From NCBI GenBank assembly GCA_017462915.1, contig JAFTQG010000008.1, positions 1 through 32,146 of the forward strand: 32,146 bases of DNA, given 5' to 3'. Below are positions 9,054-17,955 of this stretch, one piece after another; positions within the stretch are counted from its first letter, which is position 1; the number at the start of each line of letters is the position of its first letter. The notes beneath the pieces were generated by a model. That model was not told where the DNA came from. It did not search any database and was given only the letters and a program-made list of their open reading frames with translations. The position numbers and the translations under genes are program-made. This DNA comes from Prevotella sp. (GTDB lineage Bacteria > Bacteroidota > Bacteroidia > Bacteroidales > Bacteroidaceae).

Positions 9054-9371
9054 TCATTGCAGAAGAGCTTCGAACTTCTCCTGAATCTTTGCTTTGTTTA
9101 CAGCACCGACAATCTTGTCGACGATTTCTCCTCCTTTGAAGAATATGATTGTTGGTACATTTCGTATTCCGAGGTCTACGGCAATGTCTTCACATTCCTC
9201 AACATCACATTTTCCTACAGTAATCTTTCCATCATACTCTTCTGCGAGCTGTGAGATAATCGGGGCTATCATACGACAAGGACCACACCATGTCGCCCAG
9301 AAATCTATGACCAATGGCTCGTTGCCGTTTTTCAATGATTCGTAGTTCTCATTTGTTATTTTTACTTCCAT
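9054..9371 (-). CDS. trxA: Thioredoxin
   Basis: This is a 105-residue cytoplasmic disulfide reductase that serves as a general electron donor, for example to ribonucleotide reductase and peroxiredoxins. The active site WCGPC lies at residues 28-32, preceded by DFWAT, and the cis-proline loop is RNVPTI. Length and fold fit classical thioredoxin, with no signal peptide. It starts at ATG 9371, 39 bp below the dnaE stop, and is probably read from the dnaE promoter. Confidence 0.96.
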   Translation of the reverse strand: MEVKITNENYESLKNGNEPLVIDFWATWCGPCRMIAPIISQLAEEYDGKITVGKCDVEECEDIAVDLGIRNVPTIIFFKGGEIVDKIVGAVNKAKIQEKFEALLQ

Positions 9372-9410
9372 AATTATAATTTTTTATTTTGTAATTAATT
9401 GTCTAATGTC

Positions 9411-12400
9411 TTAGTTGATGTAATAATCCCAATCTTGCTGATTTTTAATAAAATCAAGGAGTTCTCCGGTGACGGTGATGCTGTTCCTTACACGTAACTT
9501 TATGGATTTTCCAGACTCAGAATCTATGATGTCTAAACACGCTTCCGTAGGACCTGTATTTTGTGTCAGGATTGTGGAGAAATCGCCGATACTGTTATCC
9601 GTTGCGCTACTATCGTCAGACTGTTCAAATTGTTTTGACGGGATAGCGATTGTTATTCGGTTGAGCTTGTCTTCTTTGACTTTCTGCAAGAACTGCACAT
9701 CAAGAACATCAATGTTGTAGTAGTTTGAATTCTGGAATTTCTTTGCGCACTTCAGTGTGATGTAGACAGAACATCCTTCCTGCATCATTCCGCTCCATTT
9801 TGCCCAGTCTTGTCCGAAGAATGCAAGTTCTCCAGAATTTTCAAAGTCTTCAATGGTTACACGTCCCATAGGATTTCCCGACTTTGTGAATCCTGTCCGT
9901 ACACTGGTGACTATGCCACCGACTGTTATGTTCTCTTTCTTGGAGAGTTCCTCTCTGTCAGCGCTTTGTCCAAGCTCGGCAGGGTGGGTGTTGCATAAGT
10001 TCTCAAGTATTATGCGATATTCGTCAAGAGGGTGTGCTGACAGATAGATACCTACAAGGTCTCGTTCTTTGTTGAGCTTCTCGATGACACTCCATTCCTC
10101 TATCTTGCCGGGCTTGGGTTTTGCTATCTCTACATCATCGAATCCTCCGAAAAGAGAGTTCTGTGCCTCCTGCTTCTCTTGCTGGAAAAGCTGCCCGTAT
10201 CTCACAACAGACTCTATGAATGTTGTTCCTTTGGAATCCAGAGCAAAGAAAAGCTCGCGTGATGTCCCGAAACTGTCAAGTGCTCCACTGAGGGCAAGGG
10301 ACTCGAAGCATTTCCTGTTGACCAAGGAGAGGTTTACACGCTCTACCAAGTCATAGATATCTTTATATGGTCCGTTATTCTCCCTTTCCGAGATTATCGC
10401 GAGTGCAGGACCTGCGCCCATGCCTTTAATAGCAGCCAGACCGAAACGCACTTCTCCCTTTTTGTTGACACCGAAATCAACAAAAGATTCATTGACGTCA
10501 GGACCAAGGCAAGGTACGTTTATGGCCTTGCATTCATCCATCAGCTTGGTTATTTCCCTGATGTCGCTCTTACGCCTTGTCATGATGGCAGCCATGAACT
10601 CAGCAGGGTAGTGGGCTTTAAGGTATGCAGTCTGGTATGCAACCCATGAATAACAAGCCGCATGTGACTTGTTGAAAGCATAAGATGCAAACTTCTCCCA
10701 GTCAGCCCATATTTTCTCAAGGACTTTAGGGTCGTGTCCGTTTTTCTTGCCGCCTTCAATGAATTTAGGCTTCATCTGGTCTACGATGTCCTTTTTCTTC
10801 TTACCCATTGCCTTACGCAGGGCGTCAGACTCGCCGCGTGTAAAGTTGGCAAGCTGACGTGACAGAAGCATCACTTGCTCCTGGTAGACAGTAATGCCAT
10901 AAGTATCCTTAAGATATTTCTCTGTGATATCAATGTCGTAGGTGATAGGCTCCTTGCCGTTTTTACGGGCGATAAATGACGGTATATAGTCCATAGGGCC
11001 TGGACGGTAGAGAGCATTCATCGCAATGAGGTCTTCAAATACAGTAGGATGGAGCTCACGAAGGTATTTCTGCATACCGGCAGACTCGAACTGGAATGTG
11101 CCGATGGTACGTCCCGACTGATAGAGTTTATATGTAAGTTCATCATCAATCGGAATATTGTCAAGGTCGATGTCTATGCCATGTACCGCCTTCACTATAC
11201 GGCAGCATTCTTTTTGCTCGGAAAGTGTTTTCAGTCCGAGGAAGTCCATCTTGATGAGTCCTGTAGACTCAATGACGTGTCCGTCATATTGTGTTACAGC
11301 AGTCTTGGTATTCGGAAAGTCCGGGTCGTCAGCCGTAGATACAGGTACGTGGTCGGAAATCGGGTCTCGGCAAATGATAAAGCCACAGGCATGGATGCCG
11401 GTTCCTCTGACAGTACCTTCCAACATCTTTGCATATTTTATAGTATTGGATTCACGCTCATCGGAGGAAGCCTCAGCCTCCCTGAGTTCAGGTGTGCACT
11501 TGATAGCATTACCGAGATTCATCTTCATGCCGTCAGGCAGTCGGTCCGGGATTGCCTTGCACAGTGCATTACTCCTGTCAAGTGGAAGTTTTTCTACACG
11601 GGCGACGTCCTTTATAGAGTTTTTCGTCGCCATAGTACCGTATGTAATAATGTGGGCACAATTTTCGTGGCCATATTTGTCCATTACCCAGCTCAGCACT
11701 TTTCCTCTTCCGTCATCATCAAAGTCGGTATCAATATCAGGAAGAGAAATACGGTCAGGATTCAGGAAACGTTCGAACAGCAGGTCGTATTTCAGTGGGT
11801 CGAGTTTTGTTATACCCAAGCAGTATGCCACAACCGAACCAGCAGCAGAGCCACGTCCAGGGCCTACCCACACACCCAATTCCTTACGTGCGGAATTGAT
11901 GAAGTCCTGGACAATGAGGAAGTATCCAGGGAAGCCCATGGTCTTCATTATGTGGAGCTCAAAGCGTATGCGCTCGTCAACATCTTTATTTATATTGTGT
12001 GCCTCTGCCCAGTTGGAAAGCTCGTCTGGCTGCAAAGCCTTGTCATAAGGAATCTCCTCGTACCCTGTGCCATATAGACGTGATGCTCCTTCGTATGCAA
12101 GTTTACCGAGATAGTCGGCCTCGAACTTGATACGATAGAGTTTGTCATATCCTCCAAGTTTCTTGATTTTCTTCTGTCCTTCTTCTTCTGGAAGCTGGTT
12201 TTCGCCATATTCATCAGATGTGAACTCTTTATAAAGATCCTGTTCCGTGAAGTTCTGCCGCCACTGCTCCTCCACGCCAAACTCCTCTGGGATAGGGAAG
12301 AATGGCATAATCGGGTCAGAGTCAAGATTGTAGAACTCTATCTTGTCAAGAATCTCACATGTGTTGCTCAGGGCTTCAGGGATATCGCTGAATATGGCAT

Positions 12401-13214
12401 TCATTTCCTCACGCGTCTTGAACCATTCTTGTTTCGAATAGAGCATTCGCTTAGGATCGTCAAGGTCTGCTCCTGTGGACAGACAAAGGAGATGGTCGTG
12501 AGCCTCGGCGTTTTCTTCGTTTACGAAGTGGCAGTCGTTAGAGCAAATGAGCTTGACGCCTTCTTCCTTTGCTAATTGTAAGAGGACGGCGTTGACTTTC
12601 TGTTGCAATGGAAATGTCTCGCGGTTGGCGCGCTGATGCGGATCCGTAACCTCGTGGCGTTGAAGTTCCAGATAATAATCGTCTCCGAATACGCCTTTAT
12701 ACCAACGGAGTGTCTCGCGTGCGCCCTCAATGTCGTCATTCAGGATTTTCGCGGGCACCTCACCTGCAAGACAGGCTGAGCAGCAGATAATGTCTTCGTG
12801 GTATTTCTCCAAATCGTGATGGTCTGTACGCGGTTTCTTGTAAAAGCCGTCAACCCATGCGCGACTGACGATCTTTATGAGATTCCTGTAGCCGTTGAGG
12901 TTTTTTGCAAGCAATATGAGGTGATAGCGTTTACGGTCTTTATCCTTGTCTTTGTCCTCTTTATGGCGTGGAGCGACATACACCTCACATCCGAATATCG
13001 GCTTGAAAGGCTCTTTGCCCTCTTTCTTTCGGGCAGAATTCTTCTTGTTGCAGACATCAAACAATTCCTTTACACCGAACATGTTGCCGTGGTCAGTGAT
13101 GGCCATGCCACGCATACCATTGGCGATGGCTTTATCTACCAAAGCTCCAACGGGAGACTGACCGTCCAGTATGGAATAATAAGTGTGAACGTGAAGGTGT
13201 ACGAAATCTTCCAT
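9411..13214 (-). CDS. dnaE: DNA polymerase III subunit alpha
   Basis: This is the replicative DNA polymerase. The 1267-residue protein opens with a PHP domain (HLHVHTYYSILDG at 6-18, DHGNMFG at 41-47). The polymerase core has GPGRGSAAGS (451-460) and PDIDTDFDDDGR (492-503), where D493 and D495 are the expected catalytic aspartates. A helix-hairpin-helix part follows, then an OB fold in the C-terminal quarter (ITVGGIVTSVRTGFTKSG) and a variable tail. The order PHP first, with no exonuclease domain inside, marks DnaE rather than PolC. An acidic stretch at about 300-410 (TSDEYGENQLPEEEG) is an insertion common in Bacteroidetes DnaE as I recall. It starts at ATG 13214 and is followed by trxA. Confidence 0.97.
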   Translation of the reverse strand: MEDFVHLHVHTYYSILDGQSPVGALVDKAIANGMRGMAITDHGNMFGVKELFDVCNKKNSARKKEGKEPFKPIFGCEVYVAPRHKEDKDKDKDRKRYHLILLAKNLNGYRNLIKIVSRAWVDGFYKKPRTDHHDLEKYHEDIICCSACLAGEVPAKILNDDIEGARETLRWYKGVFGDDYYLELQRHEVTDPHQRANRETFPLQQKVNAVLLQLAKEEGVKLICSNDCHFVNEENAEAHDHLLCLSTGADLDDPKRMLYSKQEWFKTREEMNAIFSDIPEALSNTCEILDKIEFYNLDSDPIMPFFPIPEEFGVEEQWRQNFTEQDLYKEFTSDEYGENQLPEEEGQKKIKKLGGYDKLYRIKFEADYLGKLAYEGASRLYGTGYEEIPYDKALQPDELSNWAEAHNINKDVDERIRFELHIMKTMGFPGYFLIVQDFINSARKELGVWVGPGRGSAAGSVVAYCLGITKLDPLKYDLLFERFLNPDRISLPDIDTDFDDDGRGKVLSWVMDKYGHENCAHIITYGTMATKNSIKDVARVEKLPLDRSNALCKAIPDRLPDGMKMNLGNAIKCTPELREAEASSDERESNTIKYAKMLEGTVRGTGIHACGFIICRDPISDHVPVSTADDPDFPNTKTAVTQYDGHVIESTGLIKMDFLGLKTLSEQKECCRIVKAVHGIDIDLDNIPIDDELTYKLYQSGRTIGTFQFESAGMQKYLRELHPTVFEDLIAMNALYRPGPMDYIPSFIARKNGKEPITYDIDITEKYLKDTYGITVYQEQVMLLSRQLANFTRGESDALRKAMGKKKKDIVDQMKPKFIEGGKKNGHDPKVLEKIWADWEKFASYAFNKSHAACYSWVAYQTAYLKAHYPAEFMAAIMTRRKSDIREITKLMDECKAINVPCLGPDVNESFVDFGVNKKGEVRFGLAAIKGMGAGPALAIISERENNGPYKDIYDLVERVNLSLVNRKCFESLALSGALDSFGTSRELFFALDSKGTTFIESVVRYGQLFQQEKQEAQNSLFGGFDDVEIAKPKPGKIEEWSVIEKLNKERDLVGIYLSAHPLDEYRIILENLCNTHPAELGQSADREELSKKENITVGGIVTSVRTGFTKSGNPMGRVTIEDFENSGELAFFGQDWAKWSGMMQEGCSVYITLKCAKKFQNSNYYNIDVLDVQFLQKVKEDKLNRITIAIPSKQFEQSDDSSATDNSIGDFSTILTQNTGPTEACLDIIDSESGKSIKLRVRNSITVTGELLDFIKNQQDWDYYIN

Positions 13215-13284
13215 AAGAAATGTTTTTTACACTTGCATTTTATGGCATGGCAATTTCAGTGCTAGCTTGCAAGATATTTTGAGA

Positions 13285-13315
13285 CAAAGTTAGACATTTT
13301 ATTTTACACCTACAA
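13285..13315 (-). promoter_or_regulatory. dnaE promoter
   Basis: On the minus strand, TTG (13313-13315) lies 20 nt upstream of TAACTTTG (13285-13292), fitting the Bacteroidetes -33/-7 pattern. The predicted start near 13278 gives a leader of about 65 nt before the ATG at 13214. Confidence 0.6.
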
Positions 13316-13396
13316 CAAATTATTCTAAAATAAACTAAAAAAACAGGTTTTGGGTAAAAAAGACATCTTACATTCCTTATTTTAAATTAATTTTAT

Positions 13397-13404
13397 TAAC
13401 TTTG
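13397..13404 (+). promoter_or_regulatory. -7 box for the psd-pssA operon
   Basis: TAACTTTG matches TAnnTTTG and lies 42 nt before the psd ATG at 13446. No clear TTTG is present at the -33 position. It diverges from the dnaE promoter, with about 80 bp of AT-rich DNA between them. Confidence 0.5.
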
Positions 13405-13445
13405 CAGAAAACTAAAATCAAAGCAACCTAAACTACCTGTTTTTG

Positions 13446-14177
13446 ATGGGAAAGAAAATGCAAAAAATCAAGCGCATCAAGCGCATCAGAATACATCGTG
13501 AGGGAAATGAAACCCTCATTTACTCCGCTTTTATACTTATTGCAATAGCCGTTGTATTATGGCGTTCCTTTGAGTCGCAAGTGCCTTTTTGGACATTTGT
13601 GGCTGTATTCGGTTGCATTTGGTGCGTTGTCCTTAATTTTTTCAGATGCCCTATACGCAAGTTCCCTGTGGACGGAGACTGTGATACGGAACTAAAAGTC
13701 GTAGCTCCAGCAGACGGAAAGATTGTTGTCATAGAGGATGTGGATGAGACCGAGTACTTTCATGAAAAGCGCAAGATGGTCAGCATCTTCATGTCGTTGT
13801 TCAATGTACATGCCAATTGGTTTCCTGTTGACGGACATGTCTTGCAGGTTGAGCACTTTGATGGCAATTTCCATAAGGCCTGGCTGCCAAAGGCTGCTGC
13901 AGAGAATGAGCACGCAGATGTTATTATAGAGGCGACAAACGGTCAGAAAATCTTATGCAGACAGATTGCCGGCGCTATGGCACGTCGCATTGTCACATAC
14001 GCAAAACAGGATGATGACTGTTACATTGACGAGCATTTAGGCTTTATAAAGTTTGGTTCGCGTGTGGATCTGTTCCTCCCTATGGACGCGGAAATCTGCG
14101 TGGACATGGGGCAGGCGACAGTCGGCGATCAAACAGTTATAGCCTATCTGAAAGAATTGCCTTCAAAAAATATATAA
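13446..14177 (+). CDS. psd: Phosphatidylserine decarboxylase proenzyme
   Basis: Psd decarboxylates phosphatidylserine to phosphatidylethanolamine at the inner membrane. The 243-residue protein is of the short class. A basic N-terminus and hydrophobic segments at about 24-64 anchor it. APADGK (87-92) and the [12 protein letters not shown] segment are conserved. Self-cleavage should occur between G204 and S205 in KFGSRVD, making the pyruvoyl cofactor from the serine. The ATG at 13446 is preferred over a TTG one codon earlier. It is the first gene of psd-pssA-DUF4834, so this enzyme and the one making its substrate are expressed together. Confidence 0.95.
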   Translation: MGKKMQKIKRIKRIRIHREGNETLIYSAFILIAIAVVLWRSFESQVPFWTFVAVFGCIWCVVLNFFRCPIRKFPVDGDCDTELKVVAPADGKIVVIEDVDETEYFHEKRKMVSIFMSLFNVHANWFPVDGHVLQVEHFDGNFHKAWLPKAAAENEHADVIIEATNGQKILCRQIAGAMARRIVTYAKQDDDCYIDEHLGFIKFGSRVDLFLPMDAEICVDMGQATVGDQTVIAYLKELPSKNI

Positions 14178-14250
14178 AGTAGGATGCCGGTCCCTTGTGT
14201 TATGGGGCTGGTATGAACGAACTGGAAGATAACACTAAAATTGTGGAAAA

Positions 14251-14955
14251 TTGAAACGGAATATTCCTAATATAATAACTTCCTGTAATCTTGTTTCAGG
14301 ATGTATTGCTACTTGTTACGCGTTCTACGGCAATGCGTCTCTCGCTTTACTGTGGATTGTCATAGGTGCTGTATTTGATTTCTTTGACGGGATGTCGGCC
14401 CGCTTGCTTAACGTCTCTTCGCCAATAGGCAAGGAACTGGACTCTCTCGCTGATGATGTGACTTTCGGAGTCGCTCCGGCAACGATACTTTTCTATGAGT
14501 TCACGGTTATGGACTATCCGGAATTTCTTGAGCCTTTCAGGAATATTGTCCCCTTTGCAGCCTATATTCTCGCAGCTTTCTCTGCTCTGCGCTTGGCAAA
14601 GTTCAATCTTGATGAACGTCAGTCAATGGGATTTATAGGTTTGCCTACACCTGCCAATGCATTGTTTTGGGGAGCATTGGTTGTTGGATATCCGAATATC
14701 CTCGAATCCAATCATTATATGATTCTTGTGCTACTTGCGCTGATGTTGGTAAGCTGTTGGTTGCTCATATCGGAAGTGCCAATGTTTGCCTTGAAGTTTA
14801 AGCATTGGGGAATAAGTTATCCTGGAAATCCTGTAAAATATGGTTTCATAGCGTTTAGTGCCTGTGTACTTATGGTATGGCAAGTTGCAGGTATAGCTGT
14901 TGTGATTCTTGCGTATATTCTCGTGTCTGTGATTCTTGATGCCATTAAGAAATAA
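14251..14955 (+). CDS. pssA: CDP-diacylglycerol--serine O-phosphatidyltransferase
   Basis: PssA makes phosphatidylserine from CDP-diacylglycerol and L-serine; Psd, encoded just upstream, uses the product. The 234-residue membrane protein carries the complete CDP-alcohol phosphotransferase signature D46 G47 .. A50 R51 ........ G60 ... D64 ... D68, and several membrane helices. The start is a TTG at 14251: no ATG or GTG lies between it and the in-frame TAA at 14236, and the N-terminus (KRNIPNIITSCNLVSG) matches the family from there. The gap to psd is 73 bp and includes a small GC-rich hairpin near 14188-14212. Confidence 0.94.
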   Translation: MKRNIPNIITSCNLVSGCIATCYAFYGNASLALLWIVIGAVFDFFDGMSARLLNVSSPIGKELDSLADDVTFGVAPATILFYEFTVMDYPEFLEPFRNIVPFAAYILAAFSALRLAKFNLDERQSMGFIGLPTPANALFWGALVVGYPNILESNHYMILVLLALMLVSCWLLISEVPMFALKFKHWGISYPGNPVKYGFIAFSACVLMVWQVAGIAVVILAYILVSVILDAIKK

Positions 14956-15007
14956 CCACTTTTGAGAGTCTAAAGGGTATTTTCATTCAATAATTGATAT
15001 TAGAGAT

Positions 15008-15256
15008 ATGCTTTTTCTTAAGTTTTTAGGTATACTGGTCTTAATATTTATATTTGTTTGCGTGATATTGTGTGTCACAGTATTGTCAAGGTTCTGGAGT
15101 ATAATCAAGGTTTTATTTGGTATTTCTTCAGACACAAAAGCCAGGAATCAGCGACAATCAAGTTCTAATCCTACTGTTTCAGGCAGAGTGAAGCCACGCA
15201 ACAGCAAGATAGACAAGAATGAGGGTGAGTATGTGGATTTCGAAGAGATAGATTAG
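15008..15256 (+). CDS. Small membrane protein, DUF4834-like
   Basis: This is an 82-residue protein with one strongly hydrophobic segment (residues 2-36) and a polar, charged tail ending EGEYVDFEEID. It resembles the DUF4834 proteins that follow pssA in many Bacteroidales; its function is unknown. The 52-bp gap from pssA and the terminator right after it make it the last gene of the phospholipid operon, and a role near the membrane is likely but unproven. Confidence 0.75.
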   Translation: MLFLKFLGILVLIFIFVCVILCVTVLSRFWSIIKVLFGISSDTKARNQRQSSSNPTVSGRVKPRNSKIDKNEGEYVDFEEID

Positions 15257-15272
15257 GATATTCTATAGGTTT

Positions 15273-15330
15273 GGCTGCCCCGGGGAAAGTAAATAACTTG
15301 TTACTTTTTCTCGGGGCAGTCATTTTTTTT
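15273..15330 (+). terminator. Intrinsic terminator of the psd-pssA operon
   Basis: CTGCCCCG at 15275-15282 and AAAGTAA at 15286-15292 pair with TTACTTT and CGGGGCAG on the 3' side (15301-15320), giving a stem of nearly 20 bp with a small bulge and an eight-base loop. It is followed by eight T residues (15323-15330). It begins 17 bp after the DUF4834 stop. Confidence 0.9.
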
Positions 15331-15484
15331 GTTGTAAAGGCTGATGAGCAAATGAAGGGTTATTATTAAAGCGGAGTTGTTTTTAGAGGTGTTTCCTGCT
15401 TGGAAAAAGAAGCACGAACTATAAGTAAGGAGCTCGTGAGGTGGAAACAGACGAAAATAATGGCTCTTTATACGTGGATGATTT

Positions 15485-15681
15485 AACCCAAATCGGTCAT
15501 TAGATTTCACTTCGTTTTGTTTTTATCTCCGTTGTATTGCAACCATTTCGTCGAAGGCATAGCGGGCTATGTCGAGACGGAACGGGAAGCAAGACAGCGA
15601 AGAGAAAGGCGAAACGGATGAAAAGACCGTATAATCATAACAGAACATTACCTTATATCGGTCTAATGACCGATTTGGGTT
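15485..15681. mobile_element. MITE-like element with 20-bp perfect terminal inverted repeats
   Basis: AACCCAAATCGGTCATTAGA at 15485-15504 is the exact reverse complement of 15662-15681. The 197-bp unit between is more GC-rich than its surroundings and includes an internal hairpin (CATAG/CTATG with longer bulged arms, about 15545-15585). It carries no transposase. Size, perfect ends and lack of coding capacity fit a miniature inverted-repeat transposable element moved by a transposase elsewhere. A target duplication is not clear (TTAA-like bases flank both ends). Confidence 0.6.
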
Positions 15682-15933
15682 TAAGTGTTTGCTTCATTAT
15701 AGGCCTCATTATACATATTTTTTTATGTTGCTGTTTGCTTGTGATGAGGATGGGTGTGGAGCGCATTGGTATATGTTTGTCACACAAGATTCATTATCTG
15801 ATATTTTCATTATACTTTTTCTAAATTATCAGATAAACAATATGATATCCCCATTCGATATATAGCTTTGGCTGTTTGTGGGAAGAGGAGTGGCTAATAT
15901 GTCAGGGTCAGCAGATAAACATTAAAAGCAAGG

Positions 15934-16007
15934 CCTGCCATTTTACAATTAGGTCAAAAACAACAGAAAGAGGAAATGACTATTGGGCTTTATTGTAAAA
16001 TGGCAGG
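15934..16007. repeat. 16-bp perfect inverted repeat
   Basis: CCTGCCATTTTACAAT (15934-15949) is the exact reverse complement of 15992-16007, with a 42-nt spacer. The right arm ends in GGCAGGT, which can instead pair with ACCTGCC at 16018-16024, the left side of the next hairpin, so the two structures compete. Confidence 0.7.
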
Positions 16008-16017
16008 TGCAAAACGA

Positions 16018-16049
16018 ACCTGCCTCCCGAGAGGTCTCGGAAGGCAGGT
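16018..16049 (-). terminator. GC-rich hairpin, probable ompA terminator
   Basis: ACCTGCCT (16018-16025) pairs with AGGCAGGT (16042-16049) and CCGAG pairs with CTCGG inside, around a four-base loop, with one mismatch. It lies 78 bp beyond the ompA stop. On the minus strand the stem is followed by TCGTTTTG, a modest U-run; on the plus strand by GATGTATTTTT, so it may work in either direction. Confidence 0.6.
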
Positions 16050-16126
16050 GATGTATTTTTATTAAGTGTATTGACCGTTGTTGTCCGTTTCACAGCGGAG
16101 CTTGGTCGCCACTTATCGTGTTCTGT

Positions 16127-17323
16127 TTATTTTTCGATATAGAGCATTGCTACACGGTTGAACTCGTAAACCTCGAACAGCTTGTCTGTCTCTCCGCAAC
16201 CCTCAGCAGTGATGCGGCTTGGATCGATACCGTATTTCTTTACAAGAGCATCCTTGACAGCATTTGCACGGCGTACACCAAGGCTTATGTTGTTATCGTG
16301 TGGACCTTCTGGAGAGGCGTAGCCCTTGATCTGAATCTTCAGTTCAGGGTGATTTCTCATTACCTGCGCTGCGATTTCCACATTGTTCATCTGCTCCTTT
16401 GTGATGACAGACTTATTCAGCTGGTAGAATACGGCAGGGAGATTTGGCTCGTATTTCACAACCTCTTTTGGAGCCTTTTCACAGTCCTCAAGAGCCTTCT
16501 TCAGATTGTCGATCTCATTTCTGAGTTTCTGGATTTCATCGTTATCGGCAGCGTTCCGTGCGCGGAGGTTATTGATTTCTGCATTGAGGCCGTCGATTTC
16601 AGACTGGTCGCATGGCTGGACGTTCAGGAAATTGTGAGCGCCATTTGATGTCTTGAATTTGTAGTTGACACCGACATTCAGCTGCAGGAAGGAAGCGTTG
16701 CTATGATACTGTACACTCTGGTATCCCAAAGAATATTCGTCAGCCTGGACACCTGCGATGTTGAATATGATTGCAGGCTCAGCATACACAGCCCACTCGC
16801 GATTCTTGCCGAAATTGTAAGTGAAGTCGCAGCCGATCTTGTGGTTAATCATATTCTTTATAGTATGATTGGTAGATGTATTCTGTCCCCAATAAATACC
16901 TGTCACCAAAATAGCCTCAAACTTGCGTGGCTGACCTGTATATCCCCAGAAGCAGTTGTTGATGTTCAAAGTTGCCAATATTCCGGCTGTCCAGTAGCGT
17001 GTATTCTCTTTCTCGAGGTTCTCGCCGTAGTTGGCATTTATCCACTGACCGACACTCATACCATTGGCTTTGTTCGTGAAGTAGAAGTTTCCTTCAGCAG
17101 CGAGACCGAAAGATGGAGTCAGCCATTTGCCTACGCGGAGACCTGCGTTCCAGTTGATGCTGATCTTGTCAGGCTGATGTGTTGTTTTCGTTGCGGCACC
17201 GCCGTTAAGGCCTATGTACCAGTTGTCAAAAAACTTGTTGCTGTAGAAACCGTGTTCTTCGGTTTGAGCATTTGCTGTGATTGAAAGTAAACCAATGGCA
17301 GCAAGGAGTAGACTCTTTTTCAT
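16127..17323 (-). CDS. OmpA-family outer membrane protein
   Basis: The protein has 398 residues: a signal peptide (cleaved after about residue 20, ITANAQ), a beta-barrel-like region (about 21-225), a coiled-coil linker (about 241-282, INNLRARNAADNDEIQKLRN) and a C-terminal OmpA peptidoglycan-binding domain (about 295-398) with GYASPEG, RRANAVKDAL and the final NRVAMLYIE. It should anchor the outer membrane to the cell wall, like the major OmpA-like proteins of Bacteroidales. A very good promoter and long flanking spacers suggest a single-gene, strongly expressed unit. The barrel part is not similar enough to E. coli OmpA to assign a specific role. Confidence 0.9.
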   Translation of the reverse strand: MKKSLLLAAIGLLSITANAQTEEHGFYSNKFFDNWYIGLNGGAATKTTHQPDKISINWNAGLRVGKWLTPSFGLAAEGNFYFTNKANGMSVGQWINANYGENLEKENTRYWTAGILATLNINNCFWGYTGQPRKFEAILVTGIYWGQNTSTNHTIKNMINHKIGCDFTYNFGKNREWAVYAEPAIIFNIAGVQADEYSLGYQSVQYHSNASFLQLNVGVNYKFKTSNGAHNFLNVQPCDQSEIDGLNAEINNLRARNAADNDEIQKLRNEIDNLKKALEDCEKAPKEVVKYEPNLPAVFYQLNKSVITKEQMNNVEIAAQVMRNHPELKIQIKGYASPEGPHDNNISLGVRRANAVKDALVKKYGIDPSRITAEGCGETDKLFEVYEFNRVAMLYIEK

Positions 17324-17364
17324 ATTGCTATATTAAAAATAATGAGTAATGTTCATATTTCTTG

Positions 17365-17396
17365 CAAAATTATATTTTTTTTTGAATATAACCAAA
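17365..17396 (-). promoter_or_regulatory. ompA promoter
   Basis: On the minus strand, TTTG (17393-17396) is followed after 20 nt by TAATTTTG (17365-17372), a near-ideal Bacteroidetes promoter. The predicted start near 17358 leaves a leader of about 35 nt. Confidence 0.7.
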
Positions 17397-17737
17397 TATT
17401 ATCAACAGAATTTCAAGAAAAAGTTGCAAAAAGACGTATTTGCTTGATTTTTAGTTGTTATTTTATATTTTCAAGATGTCATGCAGTGCAGGTGGATGCA
17501 GTATGAGCTTTATCAAATTATGTATATGAGACTGACAGGAATCCTGCTGCCTTTTTATGGTAATATGCAGTGATATAGGGAAGTGGAATATAGTGAAAGC
17601 CAATAGAGGTAATGGTTTGGTGTCTTCATGTGATTATGTGAAATATCGAGTAGGGTAACAGTTGGGCAGTGCAAGTAATGCAGATGTTCTTGTCAAGAAT
17701 AATCAGACGGTTCCTGATCCAGTGTGATTCGTTTTTC

Positions 17738-17825
17738 CCAAGGTTATCTTTCATGCAGGAAAGTGTCACCTTTGACATGGTAAAGCGTCACCCTTCATTC
17801 TATGAAAGGTCACCCTTTGTCACAT
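17738..17825. repeat. Four imperfect 22-bp tandem repeats (GTCACC core)
   Basis: The cores GTTATC, GTCACC, GTCACC and GTCACC begin at 17743, 17765, 17787 and 17809, spaced exactly 22 bp apart. The last three units share AAAGnGTCACCnTT; the first is degenerate. The period is two DNA turns and is not a multiple of three. Confidence 0.7.
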
Positions 17826-17955
17826 CTGTCTTTGTCAGCATTGTCATGAGTTTTATCAAAACATTAATTGTTTTGTATATATGTTTGTGTATCAATGTAT
17901 TTGTTGTGATGATACAAGCCGATATGGTGTGCCGTCTTCCCTCCCTTGTATATAC

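Larger units (their letters stand above)
15331..16126. other. Non-coding region between the two convergent units
   Basis: About 800 bp separate the DUF4834 terminator from the ompA stop, and I see no supportable gene. It contains a MITE-like element (15485-15681), a long-spaced inverted repeat (15934-16007) and a GC-rich hairpin (16018-16049). Open frames here (a 69-codon one on the minus strand at 15301-15510 and a 95-codon one on the plus strand at 15537-15824) run through the terminator or the repeat element and look accidental. The AT-rich 15690-15930 part shows nothing recognisable. Confidence 0.7.

Noticed and set aside
11049-12077. A 342-codon plus-strand open frame opposite dnaE
   Set aside because: It lies fully inside dnaE on the other strand, and the protein is rich in Cys, His and Tyr with no recognisable domain. 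It is a shadow of dnaE codon use.
15301-15510. A 69-codon minus-strand frame (HELLTYSSCFFFQAGNTSKNN)
   Set aside because: It runs into the MITE-like element's left end at the start and through the operon terminator at its end, and has no promoter. It may be part of a dispersed repeat but is not supported as a gene.
15537-15824. A 95-codon plus-strand frame in the MITE-like element
   Set aside because: It begins inside the element and crosses its right terminal repeat into AT-rich DNA; composition is not protein-like.
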